Part shown: positions 1 through 13,700 of the stretch, one piece after another | Position numbering within the stretch: the stretch's first letter is position 1 | Layout of the letters: each line of letters starts with the position of its first letter | Assembly: GCA_963575645.1 (NCBI GenBank) | Contig: OY754469.1 | Coordinates: 17,626,001-17,690,000 of the forward strand | From: Xanthostigma xanthostigma | Taxonomy: Eukaryota; Arthropoda; Insecta; Raphidioptera; Raphidiidae | DNA: 64,000 nucleotides | Direction: 5' to 3' | Translations under genes and position numbers: made by a program | The notes under the pieces: model-generated | Told to the model about the DNA's origin: nothing | The model's input: the letters and a program-made list of their open reading frames with translations, nothing else | The model's database searches: none

Positions 1-2
1 TT

Positions 3-1718
3 TTATCAACAGTTATTGTTGGAGAGGACAGTACTCTACGTAAACGTGAAGCTGAATATGTTCACGTTGATGCCTCTGCTTTACCAAGTCCCTCAGAAGT
101 TGTTACACCAACAAAAAGCAATTTCATCGAAGAGTATTTAATTCCGACTGCCAACGAAATCAATATTGAAAGTAGCGAAGCTGTTTTCGAAACAGAAAGC
201 TTAGAAAGCATGATTGGAGATATAAATTCGCATATAAACGAACCCACAACATCATTAGATATGACGTCATCAAATAATGACCGACGAATAGAAAGTAGTT
301 CCGATCATTTTTTAGTGACATAGGCCTTGATGAGACTGCCCTCCTCATGCCAAAGGTCGAAACGTCAAATACACAATATTTCAAGGGCACTTGTAATAAT
401 ACTTTATGTCTTCCTAACTTAACACACGTTTCGATAGATAATATTTTTGGCAAACAATATGTCATTTCTAATAGATTACCCGCTTTAAAACTATTGATTA
501 ATGATCTGTTTACAACTCCTGCTAATTCAAAACGAATAAAAAGAAATACTAATAACGAAGATGAATCTATTTCTTCTGAAATACCAAAAAAACGCATAGT
601 AAAAAAATTGATACGTAAAACGCCTATTAATCAAAATGAAGACTATGAAAATGATTACTCCACGTCTCTTATGTCGTTAGAAGATGACGTAATTGACAGA
701 CATGTCGAAGTGATCTCTCCACATAGAAAACGTATAGTAATAACCAAAAAGAGACCTTTATCGTCACAGTACGTTCAGCCTATTCAGAAACCAAACAGGC
801 GAAGAGTTATTGTTACAAAGAAGCGTATTTTACCAAAATTTACTACAGATATTCACGAAACTAGCGATTTGGTCGGAATACATTCGATACAAAATATCCA
901 CACAGCAAGTACTACGATTCAACCATCAGTGACTGACGTCGCACCCGTTTTTAATCAAGAGTCGCAAACCATTTCTTCAGCACAAGATGACACCAACAGT
1001 TTTTCTGTACCGGCTGATACTTCTGATGATTTACTCGCATCTTTAGAACCTGTTATTAGTCAAGAATCGCTAACTGTTTCTTCAATGCAAGATGAAACAA
1101 AAAGTTTTTCTGTACCCGCTGACACATTTGATGACTTACTTACAACCCTAGAGCCATCCACTGCGACCCTTCCTTCAACGTCTAGTTCAATTCAAACAGA
1201 GATACTTCCTGATGTCGTTACAGTATATTCGCAGTTTCCAAACCGAAAACTAATTTTCATGACCATACTATCATCACTTCCTGAAAAATCTCCCACGTCC
1301 TTAAATCCACTTTTTAGTGAGATTTCAGTACAACCACTAAAGACTTTAAAAGTAACTGAATCCACATTATCTTCGTCCCAGATTTATACTAATTCGACGA
1401 GTTCAATTTCTGAATTGTCTACTGGCAAATCAATGTCGAATGATTTTTCGTCAAATATACCACACTATCGGACGCAAGTCCTTCTTTTGACCGAACAAAT
1501 AATATCGACCCGTTTGCGTACATACACATACGTAGTTACTCGCGTAAACGAAGCCGACGACGAATTGACTGTGACATCCACTACTGAAGTGAAACCGCGC
1601 GAAACGACACTGACGCTGACCAGAACTGTCACACGGACTCTAACTGACGCCCAGGAACAGACTCCGACTGTCGGCCAAACATCTTTTTCACACTCCAACA
1701 CCGATACACGTACACAAG
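3..1718 (+). CDS. Exon 1 (5' partial): Ser/Thr-rich ectodomain, contains frame switch
   Basis: Open in frame 3 from the window edge to 320 and in frame 2 from 299 to the donor AAG|GTGAGT at 1719. Both parts have the same acidic Ser/Thr-rich character, so both look coding. Basic motifs such as RKRE (near 45) and KRIKRN (near 530) fit furin-type cleavage sites. Two related basic segments (RKRIVITKKR, RRRVIVTKKR) lie near 725-830. A 35-residue unit (FSVPADT..DDLL..LEP) is directly duplicated at offset 105 nt (about 951-1050 and 1056-1155). The exon ends in phase 1. The true upstream limit is unknown; an AG at 11-12 could be an acceptor. Confidence 0.8.
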
Positions 1719-4700
1719 GTGAGTTACTAAACTTTATGATAGCAAATATAACGCTAGTAGTCATATGTTCAACGTTGACGTTCAAAATTCGATTTCGTGT
1801 TAGACATTGACTACTTTTATATCATAGACACTAAATTTTAAATCAAGCAGTAGGTATTCTTTAAAAAAATCGGTGAAGTAAATTAATGTTCTGTGCAACC
1901 AATCCTCCACTTTTGTGTTCTGTAGCCAAATTTTGGTTCTACAAAGAAACAAATAGTTAAATTGTTTATTAATCGCACTAGAATGTTACAGTCCTGATAA
2001 TTTTCATTCAATCTACACCTTATTCTCAATGTTCATGACTTTTGCAGATTTTTCTGAGCTCCCCTCTTGGTGATAAAGTTGGGGAACAGCAAATTTTAAA
2101 TGTTTTTTTTCTAAAATGTTTTAAAGAAGTTAACAAAAATATTCTTCAATTCGTGCTTCAATAAGCTTTTATTTGACACCCTACACGATATGCTTGATAG
2201 AATGTTTTATCATTTCCTTATTTACCCCCTGAAATTAACCTCAAGGGTTAAAATTATCTATACGTCACGTCCGTACTTGGGTCACCTGCTTTATCTCTAG
2301 AGTATTTTCACATTTTTACGTCAAATAGAGAAAATGGCCTATGATAGACAGACGGGCGGACACTAAAGTTAGTAATTTTACACGTACTTATGTATCTAAA
2401 CTACGGGAGAAGTAAATAGCTCACAGAAATTATTCAATAAACTCAATATTTTGTATGAACTCATGTGTGTCGTCATTTTGTGTAACTGAGCATTTCATGA
2501 AATTTATACAAAATAAAATAACCTGTTACAAAAATAGATAACTCCACGAAAGAACGCTTCAGTCATACCCAAAATACAAAACAAAAATGTTTTAGATATT
2601 TTAGATCAAGAGTAAATTTGTATCCTCGAAACATACATTTTCCAATATAATAGTTTTAGTACCATGTCTGTCCTTAATTATTTTTTTTCTCAATTATTGT
2701 CTAATATCTAAGGTATGATCTACATATTTGGATACAAACTAGGGGAATTCATTTAAATCGATTATGCAAAATTACTTTCAAAGTAGAATTATTTTTAAAT
2801 GTATCAGAAACCCAGCATTTTCTTATGCAAACTAAGAATTTGCAATCTTTGGTATAAATGTAGTCTGTGCCAACTGGCAGTTATGAATATGATACTAGGA
2901 GAATTGCAATACGCCATTGTTATTATAAAACCAAACATTCATTCTGGTCAGGACATCAACAACAATAACGGAGAAAATTGCATTCTTAATTACGTCAACC
3001 AAAAAATGTCTTTGAATGTATGACTGCTACTATTATATTTGGTAATTGTATTTCTACAAAATGTTTAGCTATAATACTATCTACCAAAGATGGCTATTAT
3101 CCATATTGTCCTTTCAGAAATACGCTGAAGAACTGGACAAATTGACGATGATAATAATAATTTTAAGTTTAATTTGTTCTTGAGAATTATAGTGGTTTCT
3201 TATTATGAATTTTATTAAATATGTTATACTGTGCCTAGCCTGTACAAATTTTAAGAGCCAGCTCGTCTTTCCTAGGATTTATTTGTTGTGGGGGTGCAAA
3301 GGATACATTTCCAAGCAGTAGCTTTATAAACTAGTGTTTCGTTAAAAAAGTTTATCGTTTGTTGAATGATTTGTTAACAAATTTCAAATAACAACTTAAA
3401 ATTATTTTTAAAAAAATAAATAACATAGTGCAGACAAAGCTTGAAGATACTGTGAGTTTGGTTCCAAACTAAAACATTTGATTTTCTTAAACATTGTTGA
3501 TTTAAAAGGTATATCACATGAATTACGCTTTTATTGTTTTTCACATTCAGTAATCTGTAAGGATTATTTGTACGGTTATTAATTGACCTAATTTCAATGT
3601 AATATGTAGCTCGACTTGTTCGACGCAGGTTGGCCACAATTTTTATTAATTAAAATGAAACGATTGACATTCTTTCAAATTTTTAAAACATTTGTACAGG
3701 CTTAGGTACAACTCATATAATTATATTTTTTTCTCAAATGACAACTATAGAAAACTATAAAATAATATAGACTAAACAAATTTTGGTGATTCTACACGAT
3801 TGTACATAACAAATGACAAAAACACATGACACTATCTTTTCGAAATACAACTTTCTGTAAATCTGACTGATTTTGTAAAAACACTTCATTTCTGATTTTC
3901 TTTTTGTTTTGTTTTGATTTTTTTTTTATTTTTACTGTATTTAAAATATTATTTTAATTTTGATTTTTTGTGATAGGTATAACTACTGTGAAATGTACAT
4001 ACTATTTTTTATACAGACTGACATAATTTAACAAGGAATTGAAATTGATTTTTATTAAGTATTAAGACAGAATATAGAAATTAATTTTGAAACGACATTT
4101 ATACTTTCAGCATACATGAAGAATGGTTTGTAAATTTGTTAAATGTGTTATTTTTAAAATTAGGTAATTCTCAACAGTTTAATTGGTTTTTTTATTGTAT
4201 AAATTAAGGATATTATTGCTGTACATTAAAGTCACAAAATGCGCATACATTTTAAATATTGTTTAGCCGCCCACAGAATTAATAATTAGAATGTAAAAAT
4301 TTCCGTAATAAAAATTCAAAATACGAAAATAAATATTTATATAAATTTTTTGAATCTTTTAAGGATATACTTTTCCCAAAATACATCTCTAACAAGGTAA
4401 TATATTAATCTGTAATTAAACCCTTTTGTTTTTAATTGTGTTAACATATTAATAGTAATTAGCCATATTCTTCCAAAACGTCGATATTAAACCGGTGTTC
4501 TTAAAATATGTGTTTTGTGACTTAAATTCAGATTATTATATCCCCACGATTAAGAATGGATTTGTTATCATTCATTTAATTGTTATCTCAACGTCAAGTG
4601 ACACGTTTGTATAAATGCATACAGATTTTGGTGTTGAAGAAGGTCGTGGCTTAGCAACACGCGTCATGTCTAATGGTGTCGAAGTAATCGTAGCAGGTGA

Positions 4701-7700
4701 TCGAAGTACGTTACCTGGAAGACGAGTTACGGCACACATCAATGACAGGATTGCCAGTGCACCCGTGACGTTGGAACCAAGCACATTGTCGGACTATATG
4801 TTTATGATGCTACCTCAGGATACGGCGCAGGTTAGTATTAACTAAATGCAAATATAACGGATTTGTCTTCTAACTTAAAACTAAGAAAAGAATATAATTC
4901 ATTTTTGTTATTCTCGAAAGATAAATTAATATAACAAAAAAACAACAACACTATTCTTAAAATTACTTTGGAAATTTCTTAACTTAGTTTTAATATGATT
5001 TAAGTTTGATAAGAAAGATCAATTTGTGAAACAAAGCCTTTGAAAGATTCACTTATGAGGAACAGTATGCATGATTGTCAGATGAGTGAGTTGAAGACGA
5101 AAGCGCCTGTGAATATATTTTTTTTTTTATTTTAATCTTCAAATATATTTCAATTTTTTCACGTAGGTTGAGCTGCTGTCTTCGTCTTTATATCCAGATC
5201 AGTTCGTAACGAAGACATGCATGACTACTTTCACCTATCTTACAACCTATTTACAAGACGGCACAACAACAGTATCAAGTCACGAACAAGTTATCTCCAA
5301 CATCGCTACAGAAGAACGAACTGCTGCTAAAATTATAGCAACTCCAACAGCTGGAATCACCCTAACACAGAACCCTAACTTAGCAACTGGCGTGTTTCAT
5401 ACAACGTACACTTATTTAAACACGCTGCACGATGGTGATCAACCTGTTGTTGTCACATCAACTCATACAGTTGCTAATACAGTCACAGCACCGGATAACT
5501 ATCTGTCTTTATTGCAACCGTCTGATCCTCTAATGGCAGTAACAGATACGAACACATATCTAAGCACGGTGGCATTAACCAAAACTTTAGTTGAAGGTAC
5601 CGAGAAAAAAGTGATTTCAACTCAAGATGTTCTTACTCAAGTTGTCATCACTGAATCAGTTCCTCCAAAAGCCACTTCAGTTATGACATCTTATATCGCT
5701 GTTGATGACCCATCCGCGCATGCAGCGATGAGGAATTATTCAACAACAGATGTTGTTAAAACATACTTTGTTACTTACACTTATTACAATACATTCCTCG
5801 AAAATGGTAATACAATCGTCAGCACTAATGTTTCAACTTCAAGCGATGTTGTAACCGAAAAGTTGTTTATTCATCCGAAACGGACGCAACAACACTCTTC
5901 AACCAAAAATGTTATAGTTACAGATCCAATCACAAAAGTTCAAAGTACTGAAGATCTCAGCAAAAATATTCATAACGATGGGCTGAAGATTTATGCAACT
6001 AAAACATATCTGACAACTTTTACTTACTTTACAACGTTGCTTCAAGATGTTGATGATGATTCAACTACAACAATAATAAATTCTAGAACTAGAGTTGTTG
6101 AAAATGTTGTGACAGAAACAATTGATAACAATTTGATTGGCTCTGATTATTTAGATGGTATAAAGAGTTCTCTTGAAACTGCTGAATATGATTTAACAAC
6201 GACAGTAATGTTATCAAATGGCGATGAATTGAAAGTCACTGCCGTTGAAGAAGACAATTATATTGTCACAACAAAAGCTTCTAGTGAACCACCAAGTCCC
6301 AGCGTTATCACAGGCTCTACTATAATTTTCTTCGATGATGATGATCGATTTAGAGGCACAACTTCATTATCAGACACTAAACTAACTTCTACAACAATAT
6401 CTTCAGAGCCGGTATCACCACAATCGCAGACTAAAACTTCAAAGAAAGCTACGAGCACTCGCGTGGTTTTGGACACCGGTTCATTAGCGACAGCTCATTC
6501 TGAGCCTCAAACTTATACTACTTCCATTCTTTCATCGAAGACAATTGTGGCAAATGGGGCTACTTTGCTGCCGGGCGAACGAGTAATTGTCATTAATCGT
6601 AAAAACGGCACTAAATCAGTTATACCAGTTTCAGACCCCAAAAAACCAAGTCCGAATATAAACGATTTACAGGCACAAGGCTCAGAAAATATTCCAGCTG
6701 CAGATATTTCAAACTTATTGAATTTTGATTCATTATCGAATAGCTTATCGGCATTACAACCTGTGTTTAACGCTATCGGTGGTCTGATGAACAATCTTCA
6801 GAACTCGCGTAAAAATGATACCACTCATATTAATATGACCACAAGCCCTTCTCCAGTTTCAGCCGCTCTAACGTCGAAACCGGCCGTTGAGGTTCAAAAC
6901 CGTTCGCCAATATATATTCCAGTTGGAAATTTCGGTGATGAAGAAGACACTGAAATAGCTGAAAGTCAAAATGTTGAACATGTCGATATCAATAGTCACG
7001 TACCTGAAAAACCGTGGAAATATCAACAGGATGAACACCATTTTCATAATAGTAAAACAAACCACCCTTTGTTGAGTGGAGGCATTCCGATATCACCGGG
7101 TGAAGTAATAACTACGAATAGTGACGTTATAGTTGGGAAACCTGCAATTGTGGGACCCAGATTACCGTATATAAAAAATAAAGCACATCCTTCAAGCAAT
7201 GAAGTTCCAATAGGAATGCATCCACCACCGTTACCAACGCCACAACATCATTCTCCAAAACGAGGAAACAGTGGTGGTGATTTAATAAAATTAGCATCTC
7301 ACAATAAAGATGACTACTTAGGACCTCCACCACCTTCTAGAAAACAATCATTACGTGGTGAAATAAACGACAGACCACCTTTCCTTGATCCAGTATCTCC
7401 CCTTGTAGATGATCTGTATTTATCGCCTCCTCCTATTCAACCGGTACCTTATAGCGAAAGACTCCCTAATGAAAAAGTGATTTATCCACAAAATGAAAGA
7501 AATCAACATCCGCATATATATAATGATAATGTTCCCTCTCAATCAAAACATAAAATTCCATTCCCACCTGCTAGTTATCAGCACGTTCATCAAGAAGGAA
7601 TTTTAGTTCCACCTGCCAAATATCACGACGTTCATCAAAATGGAGTTTTAGTTCCACCTGGGCCAGATATTTCTCCAACGAAAACAGGTGAACGTCCAGT

Positions 7701-10700
7701 AAATGAATTCAAAGTAAAACCACTTACAGCTGGAGATTTGGGTTTGTTACCTGAAGTAGTAGAAAGGTCAACTGGCCAGCCACTATTGGTAAATCTTCAA
7801 CCGTCGCAAGTTGCAAACGTAATTATACCACACGGAAGTACAACAGCACTTATATTTGGTGGAGCCAATGAACCACACAAAAACGGAGAGTATTTTGATG
7901 ACCCATCACCATATCCAGAACCAGAAAGTGGACCCGGTTTTGTAGGCGTCGACCATTATGATAATAATGATCGTCCACAGTTTGCTTCTGTTTATAACGG
8001 TGAGGACGGTTTGAGCAAACCAGTTACCAGCGTTATCAACGTGGATTCTCAAAAAATAAACCATAATTCTAAGCCATTTTCGCCTGATATGATTCCTCAA
8101 AGACACAATGAAGTACACAGAAATCCAACAATAGCTGGAGAAATCATAAATGTTGGTTCCCATGTAAATAACCATGATATTAGTGTACAGGTTCCACCGA
8201 TATCATTTGGCATATCGAATAATGAAAACATAAATATTCAAGCAAATTACGGAATAGCAAAACGGCCAGATACATTATCAACTGGAAATAAACATCTGGG
8301 ATATGTTAATTTTCCAAATGCGTCTTATCACGGAGAACCTCATCGAAATCAATTCCAATTACCTCATCAGAATTCACAACTGCATCATGAGCAACACAAC
8401 TTCGAATTATATCGTGATAAAGCAAAATTCCCTGGCCATTATGCGCCATACAACGATTATCATCACAACGAACATAGTCACCATAATCACGAACATGGAG
8501 TTGCCATAAACGATCAACGCGTTTCATTTGGTGGTCCTAGTCATGATCAGTCTCCTTATGGAATAAAAGTTAGTCACGTTGGAAACGCAGATATAAATGT
8601 TAATGTGTCACCACAACCATTAAAAGGATTTAATAACGTTATTCCTAACGGTATAGTTTTGGATGCACCTCTAAATCCAAACACAGACCATCGCCCTCAT
8701 CAAATCAAACCAATACCTCTCGATGCAACGGCCTTTAATGAACCACCGTTAGGATATCCACAAATAAATAATGTGCCTAATACCTCACCATCTCGAGTAG
8801 AGAATAAACAACAGCATCCGTCATTTAATAATAATAATTCTCAAAATAGGCCAAACCCGTCGATATATAATAATGATCAAGTCATACCAAATGTGAATCC
8901 ATCAAGACATAGCGTTAATAATGCTGGACAAATATTTGAATCGCATTATATTAGTTCTAGTCAAGATAAAGTTAAACATATGACTCCACCGACATCAATA
9001 TCAACTTATCCGACACCAATTCCATTAATACCCGAAGTATATGATTCTAATCACCATGATGATTTGGTAATTGATGATCATAGACAGGACGATTTGGCGA
9101 ATGAGGAAGGAGAAGTTGTTCAGGAATCTCATCAACTTGTTTTGAAACCAGGGCAGGTTCCTAAAGACGTATTGCCAACAGTTTCTAAAACTCCCCAGCA
9201 GATAAAACCAATGAAGCCAGTTCAAAGTCATCCATCCCAAAACCTTAGATACGGTACCGTTAGATACAATAATTCATTTAATGGAATCAATGGTCAGGTT
9301 TTCAAGATTCCCAACGTCTATGAAAATCATTATTACACTGCTAAACCGTTTGCACAGAACAATGTTTATACAAGCAAACCGAGACCTAAACCATTTGAAG
9401 TTAGTAAACATACAACTCTGATACCTATAAAACCAAAACCAGCAAATCGACCAAGCTATCCTGTTATATACCCAGGAAAAGAATTTGAACTGAAACGACC
9501 GCATCCTACGTCACTTCCAGTAGATAGTCCAGACTTTTCTAGTAAATTGATTACAAACCTTTATGAAAATAAAGACAACACAGGTTCACAAACTGAAAAA
9601 CCTTTTGACATGAAATACACTAAACCGTTATCAGAAAAACCTTTGCCAACTACTGAAAGCACATTAATCAATCAATTTGAGTATGATCATAAAACACCGA
9701 GTGACAATGAAATTTACAAAATTGTGACAGGGTCTCCATTTGTGAGTAAGCAAGAAAGAGAAAGAAATAATAGCAAAACAAATCAATTTTCAACTGCTAG
9801 ACCTATAAACCCGCTAATTTCTATATTGAAACAAGACGAAGAATTGAACGAAAAGAAAGATAATAAACATAATTCTCCCCAAAATCATAAAGAAACTTAC
9901 AGTGAAACGTTTTATGATAATCATCAACATAAACCCAATGAAGATGATAAAGAAATATTTATAATAAAAGAATCCTCTCATCCGCATAATTCTGGCGTTT
10001 TGAGACCAACCACTACAAATAACACTGTAAATAATATGGAAATAATGCATCCACCAAACAAAGAGGATGTTTATCATCAAATGAGTAAAAAACCTGCAGA
10101 AGTAATCAATGCAAAGCCTTCAAACACACAACCAGATATTATAATGAAGCCTCCATTGCGTGTGGAAGTGCATTCACATGACAAAAAAGCACAGCGTGTT
10201 CCAAATAACAAAAATGAAAAATCGCGGCCAACAATTGATCTTGAGCCTCAGGCAAATACTCCTACACCATATTATCCAAAACCGTCTGAGGAAATGAAAC
10301 CACCTCCTGCAATTGAATATCATTCTCAATCGCATCGTAACGAAGAGGTAGTGGGTTTGAGTCCACCACCAGTCATTACAACAAGTTCTGTATTAGAATC
10401 TACACATCGTCCAATAACAGGATTGGATGTCACTACTTACAGACCAGCGTTCGATTTTGAATCATATAGAAAGCGTCCCTTGCAACGGCCAGTTGTGCCA
10501 AACTTCACTCCAAAAACTACCGATCAACCAAAATTAACTACACGCCAACCATCAATCGTCCCACCGACAAAGAAAACAACGAGGCGTCCGGAAATATTAA
10601 GAATTACGACTACACCAAGAACATCTGCTGAACCACCAATAAGAACACGAAGACCGCAAATAACAACTTTTGCACCGACAACACGAAACTCTGTGAATAG

Positions 10701-13700
10701 ACGACCTAAACCAAAGCCTACAACACAAAGTAATGCTGTGACACAAAAACCGTATGAACATAGCAGACGACCAGTTATACAAAGACAAAATGATACCAAC
10801 AATAAACGACCAAGTAATAATATATTTACTCGACCCAAAGATACCAGCTATATCAGACCGACATCTGTTCGTAAGGAACCAGTTCAAACGGAATCATTTA
10901 TTAAAACTTCAAATATCAATATTGTGGGGTCTCAAGCAATATTACCTATAGAAGAAATACAACCAACAAACACATTGTCTGATATAAAAGTGCCAAATCA
11001 AACGGATGAAGTTGTGATATCGGATGATTCCACCACAATTTTTGATAATTTATTCACAAAAGATACTGCGTCACCGACGACTGAGTACAATACAGTTACA
11101 CATCATGCTGGTAATGAAGTCAAAATTAAAGACGATATCACCTCTATTGAATCATCGATTACAAAACCATCCAAAGTTATTCTCCCAACTCGATATATTA
11201 CACACACTCAAACACTAACTGTTACTGCAACTAAAACAACAGTTGTCAAGAGTGTTGGCGCTCCGCCGTCAACTTTAACACTACTGGTTACAAAAACACT
11301 GACATCTACTATTGTAGATACAGTTACACAGATTCATACTTTGGTACAGCCAACTAGTATCGTTTCAACGGTGACAACAACTGTAAGTCCGACACCAGTA
11401 GTTAGTACAGCTTATTACCCTGCATCAGCTACCAGCAGTAGACTTCCAGCATTCCCTGTTCAAGCTACTGCAATGTTACAACCGGAAGTTGTGGTTGAAG
11501 GTGTTGTACATCAAGATGATGACGGTGAAGATTTGAGTGATTTCATTATTGACAGTGCTGAGGAAGAATCGAGTAAACATCCGAATGTGCAAAATAATAA
11601 GACGTCTGCGGCATTCGATGAAAATGAATCAATATTTGTGGTCATGACTGATAAAAAAACAGGCGGAGTTGTTAAACTTAAAGATGCGGATAAAGACAAA
11701 AATGGTAAGGATGGATCACAAATCGATGGTTTAGAAACAGTGAATCGCGATGAAATTATTGACGATAATGAAGTGAATCATGTATTGTTAGGTGGCATAT
11801 TAATCGCATCACCACCTCATTTAGATACTCCGAATGATAATGCGAACAGTAATGAGTGCAGACCTGATTGTAAAGCATCAAGAAATGAGTTGTGTCAAAG
11901 AGTTGAAGGAGTTATGAGATGTGTTTGCAGACCAGGATTTGCTAGAATGTTCCCAGATCGACCATGTAAACGTAAGTTTTTAGCAGGATAGTCATTTACA
12001 TTTCCAATTAACTCTCTCACAAAATTAAGAATTTTTAATTTTGGAACAAAAAATATTTAAAAGTAGGTAGGCACATATTTAAAAACGAGTTTATTAAATA
12101 TTTTTTAAGTAAAGTACCAAATAGGGCGATACTTTTTACAAGCGAAGTTTATTTATTTGCAGTATTGGATCTTTGATAAAATTCATCAAAATATAAAACA
12201 TTATTCAAATCTTTGATTAACGTCTGGTTACTTTTCAATAAATAAAACATTATTTTTAGTGAATGAAAAGTTTTCGTAATTAAGGAAAAAATAATTTAAC
12301 AAGTTCAAAAATAAATATCGGTGGTAGATAATCATTTTCATATTATTTTCAAATTATACAAAAAAAAAATGCTGTAAATGTTATTGTAATTCTCAGATGT
12401 GATTTTTGGAATTGCAACCTAAAGCAAATGTCAGTCATCTTGGGTCGATTCCATTGCTATCTTTCTTTAGCATATAAGCTGCCTACAGATGTTAAAGTTT
12501 AATTTTACTGAATGTGTTTGTTCGTCTTTTTCAGCGACTTACACGTACAGCATGCAATTAAACTTGGTTCGTAAAGGAAAGGAACGTCTTCGTTTTAATT
12601 CATCTCTTTCGAATTCCACATCCCAAGAATTCATTAAATTAGCAGCCGCAACTCATGACGGCCTAGATCGTCTTGTGATGCAAAGCGATCTTCGTGACGT
12701 TTATCACGGAGTACACGTCGAAAGTTTCAAACCGGCTTCAACTGAAGACAAAGGAATCGTCAGTAGATTCTATGTTCAACTCTCCGATAACACTGATGAA
12801 ATCCGTCTTAAAGAAGTCATACAAAAATATTTACGTAGTAACAATTACAGTTTGGGCGGCACAGAACTATATTCAGCGAGAGAATCAGTCGACGAATTAG
12901 AATCCTTTGATTTCGACGAATGCGTCAGTCCACAGTTCCACGATTGTTCCGAGCATGCACAGTGTTTCAATATACGCGGAACGTATACTTGCAGTTGTAA
13001 AGAAGGATTCGCCGACTTGTCTGAAAATCCTTTATATCCGGGAAGGATTTGTTCCGCTGAATTAATTGGATGCGAGAAATGTCATTACCATGGAACGTGT
13101 TACGCCAGAGGTGATGAGCAAGTACTGTGTGAATGTTTCCAATGGTATGCTGGAGAAAGTTGTCACATTAATCTGAAAGGTTTGTTGTTTTCTAGCGAAT
13201 ATCAATACATATTATGTATAAAAAGACCGTAATTATTTCTTAAACGGAAGTACGTTTTATGTCTTATTTACAGGTCAATTATATTAAATTGACCTCGATA
13301 GTCATGAATTTTCCATAATATATAAAAATTATATTTTTCATTTTTTTGTAATTGATGTCAATTTTTATTAGTCAGACCAGTGGCGTAACTAAGAGTATGT
13401 GAGTCCCCCCTGCAGATTTCTGATCCATCATATTGAAATTGTAAAAAATTTCACTCGTAAGCGTCTTTTAAATGAAACATTTATTAAATATTGTATAAAT
13501 ATTGTTAAAGTTAAGTATGTGTCTTCAATTTTATTTCGGCACATACTGTGCGGTTCATGTAAATGTTTTATTATTGATTTTCACTTAATTTATCATTTTC
13601 ATCAAGGGACTTGAGGCCCCTGGCTTTGGTGCGGGGTCGTTATTTATGCCAGTGAGTCCAACGTATAATCGGATAACTGAATTGACAATACATTTATCTT

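Noticed and set aside
1465..1785. Minus-strand open frame opposite exon 1
   Set aside because: Shadow of the Thr/Val-rich coding strand.
10524..10887. Minus-strand hydrophobic frames opposite exon 3
   Set aside because: Complement of the Pro/Thr-rich codons of exon 3.
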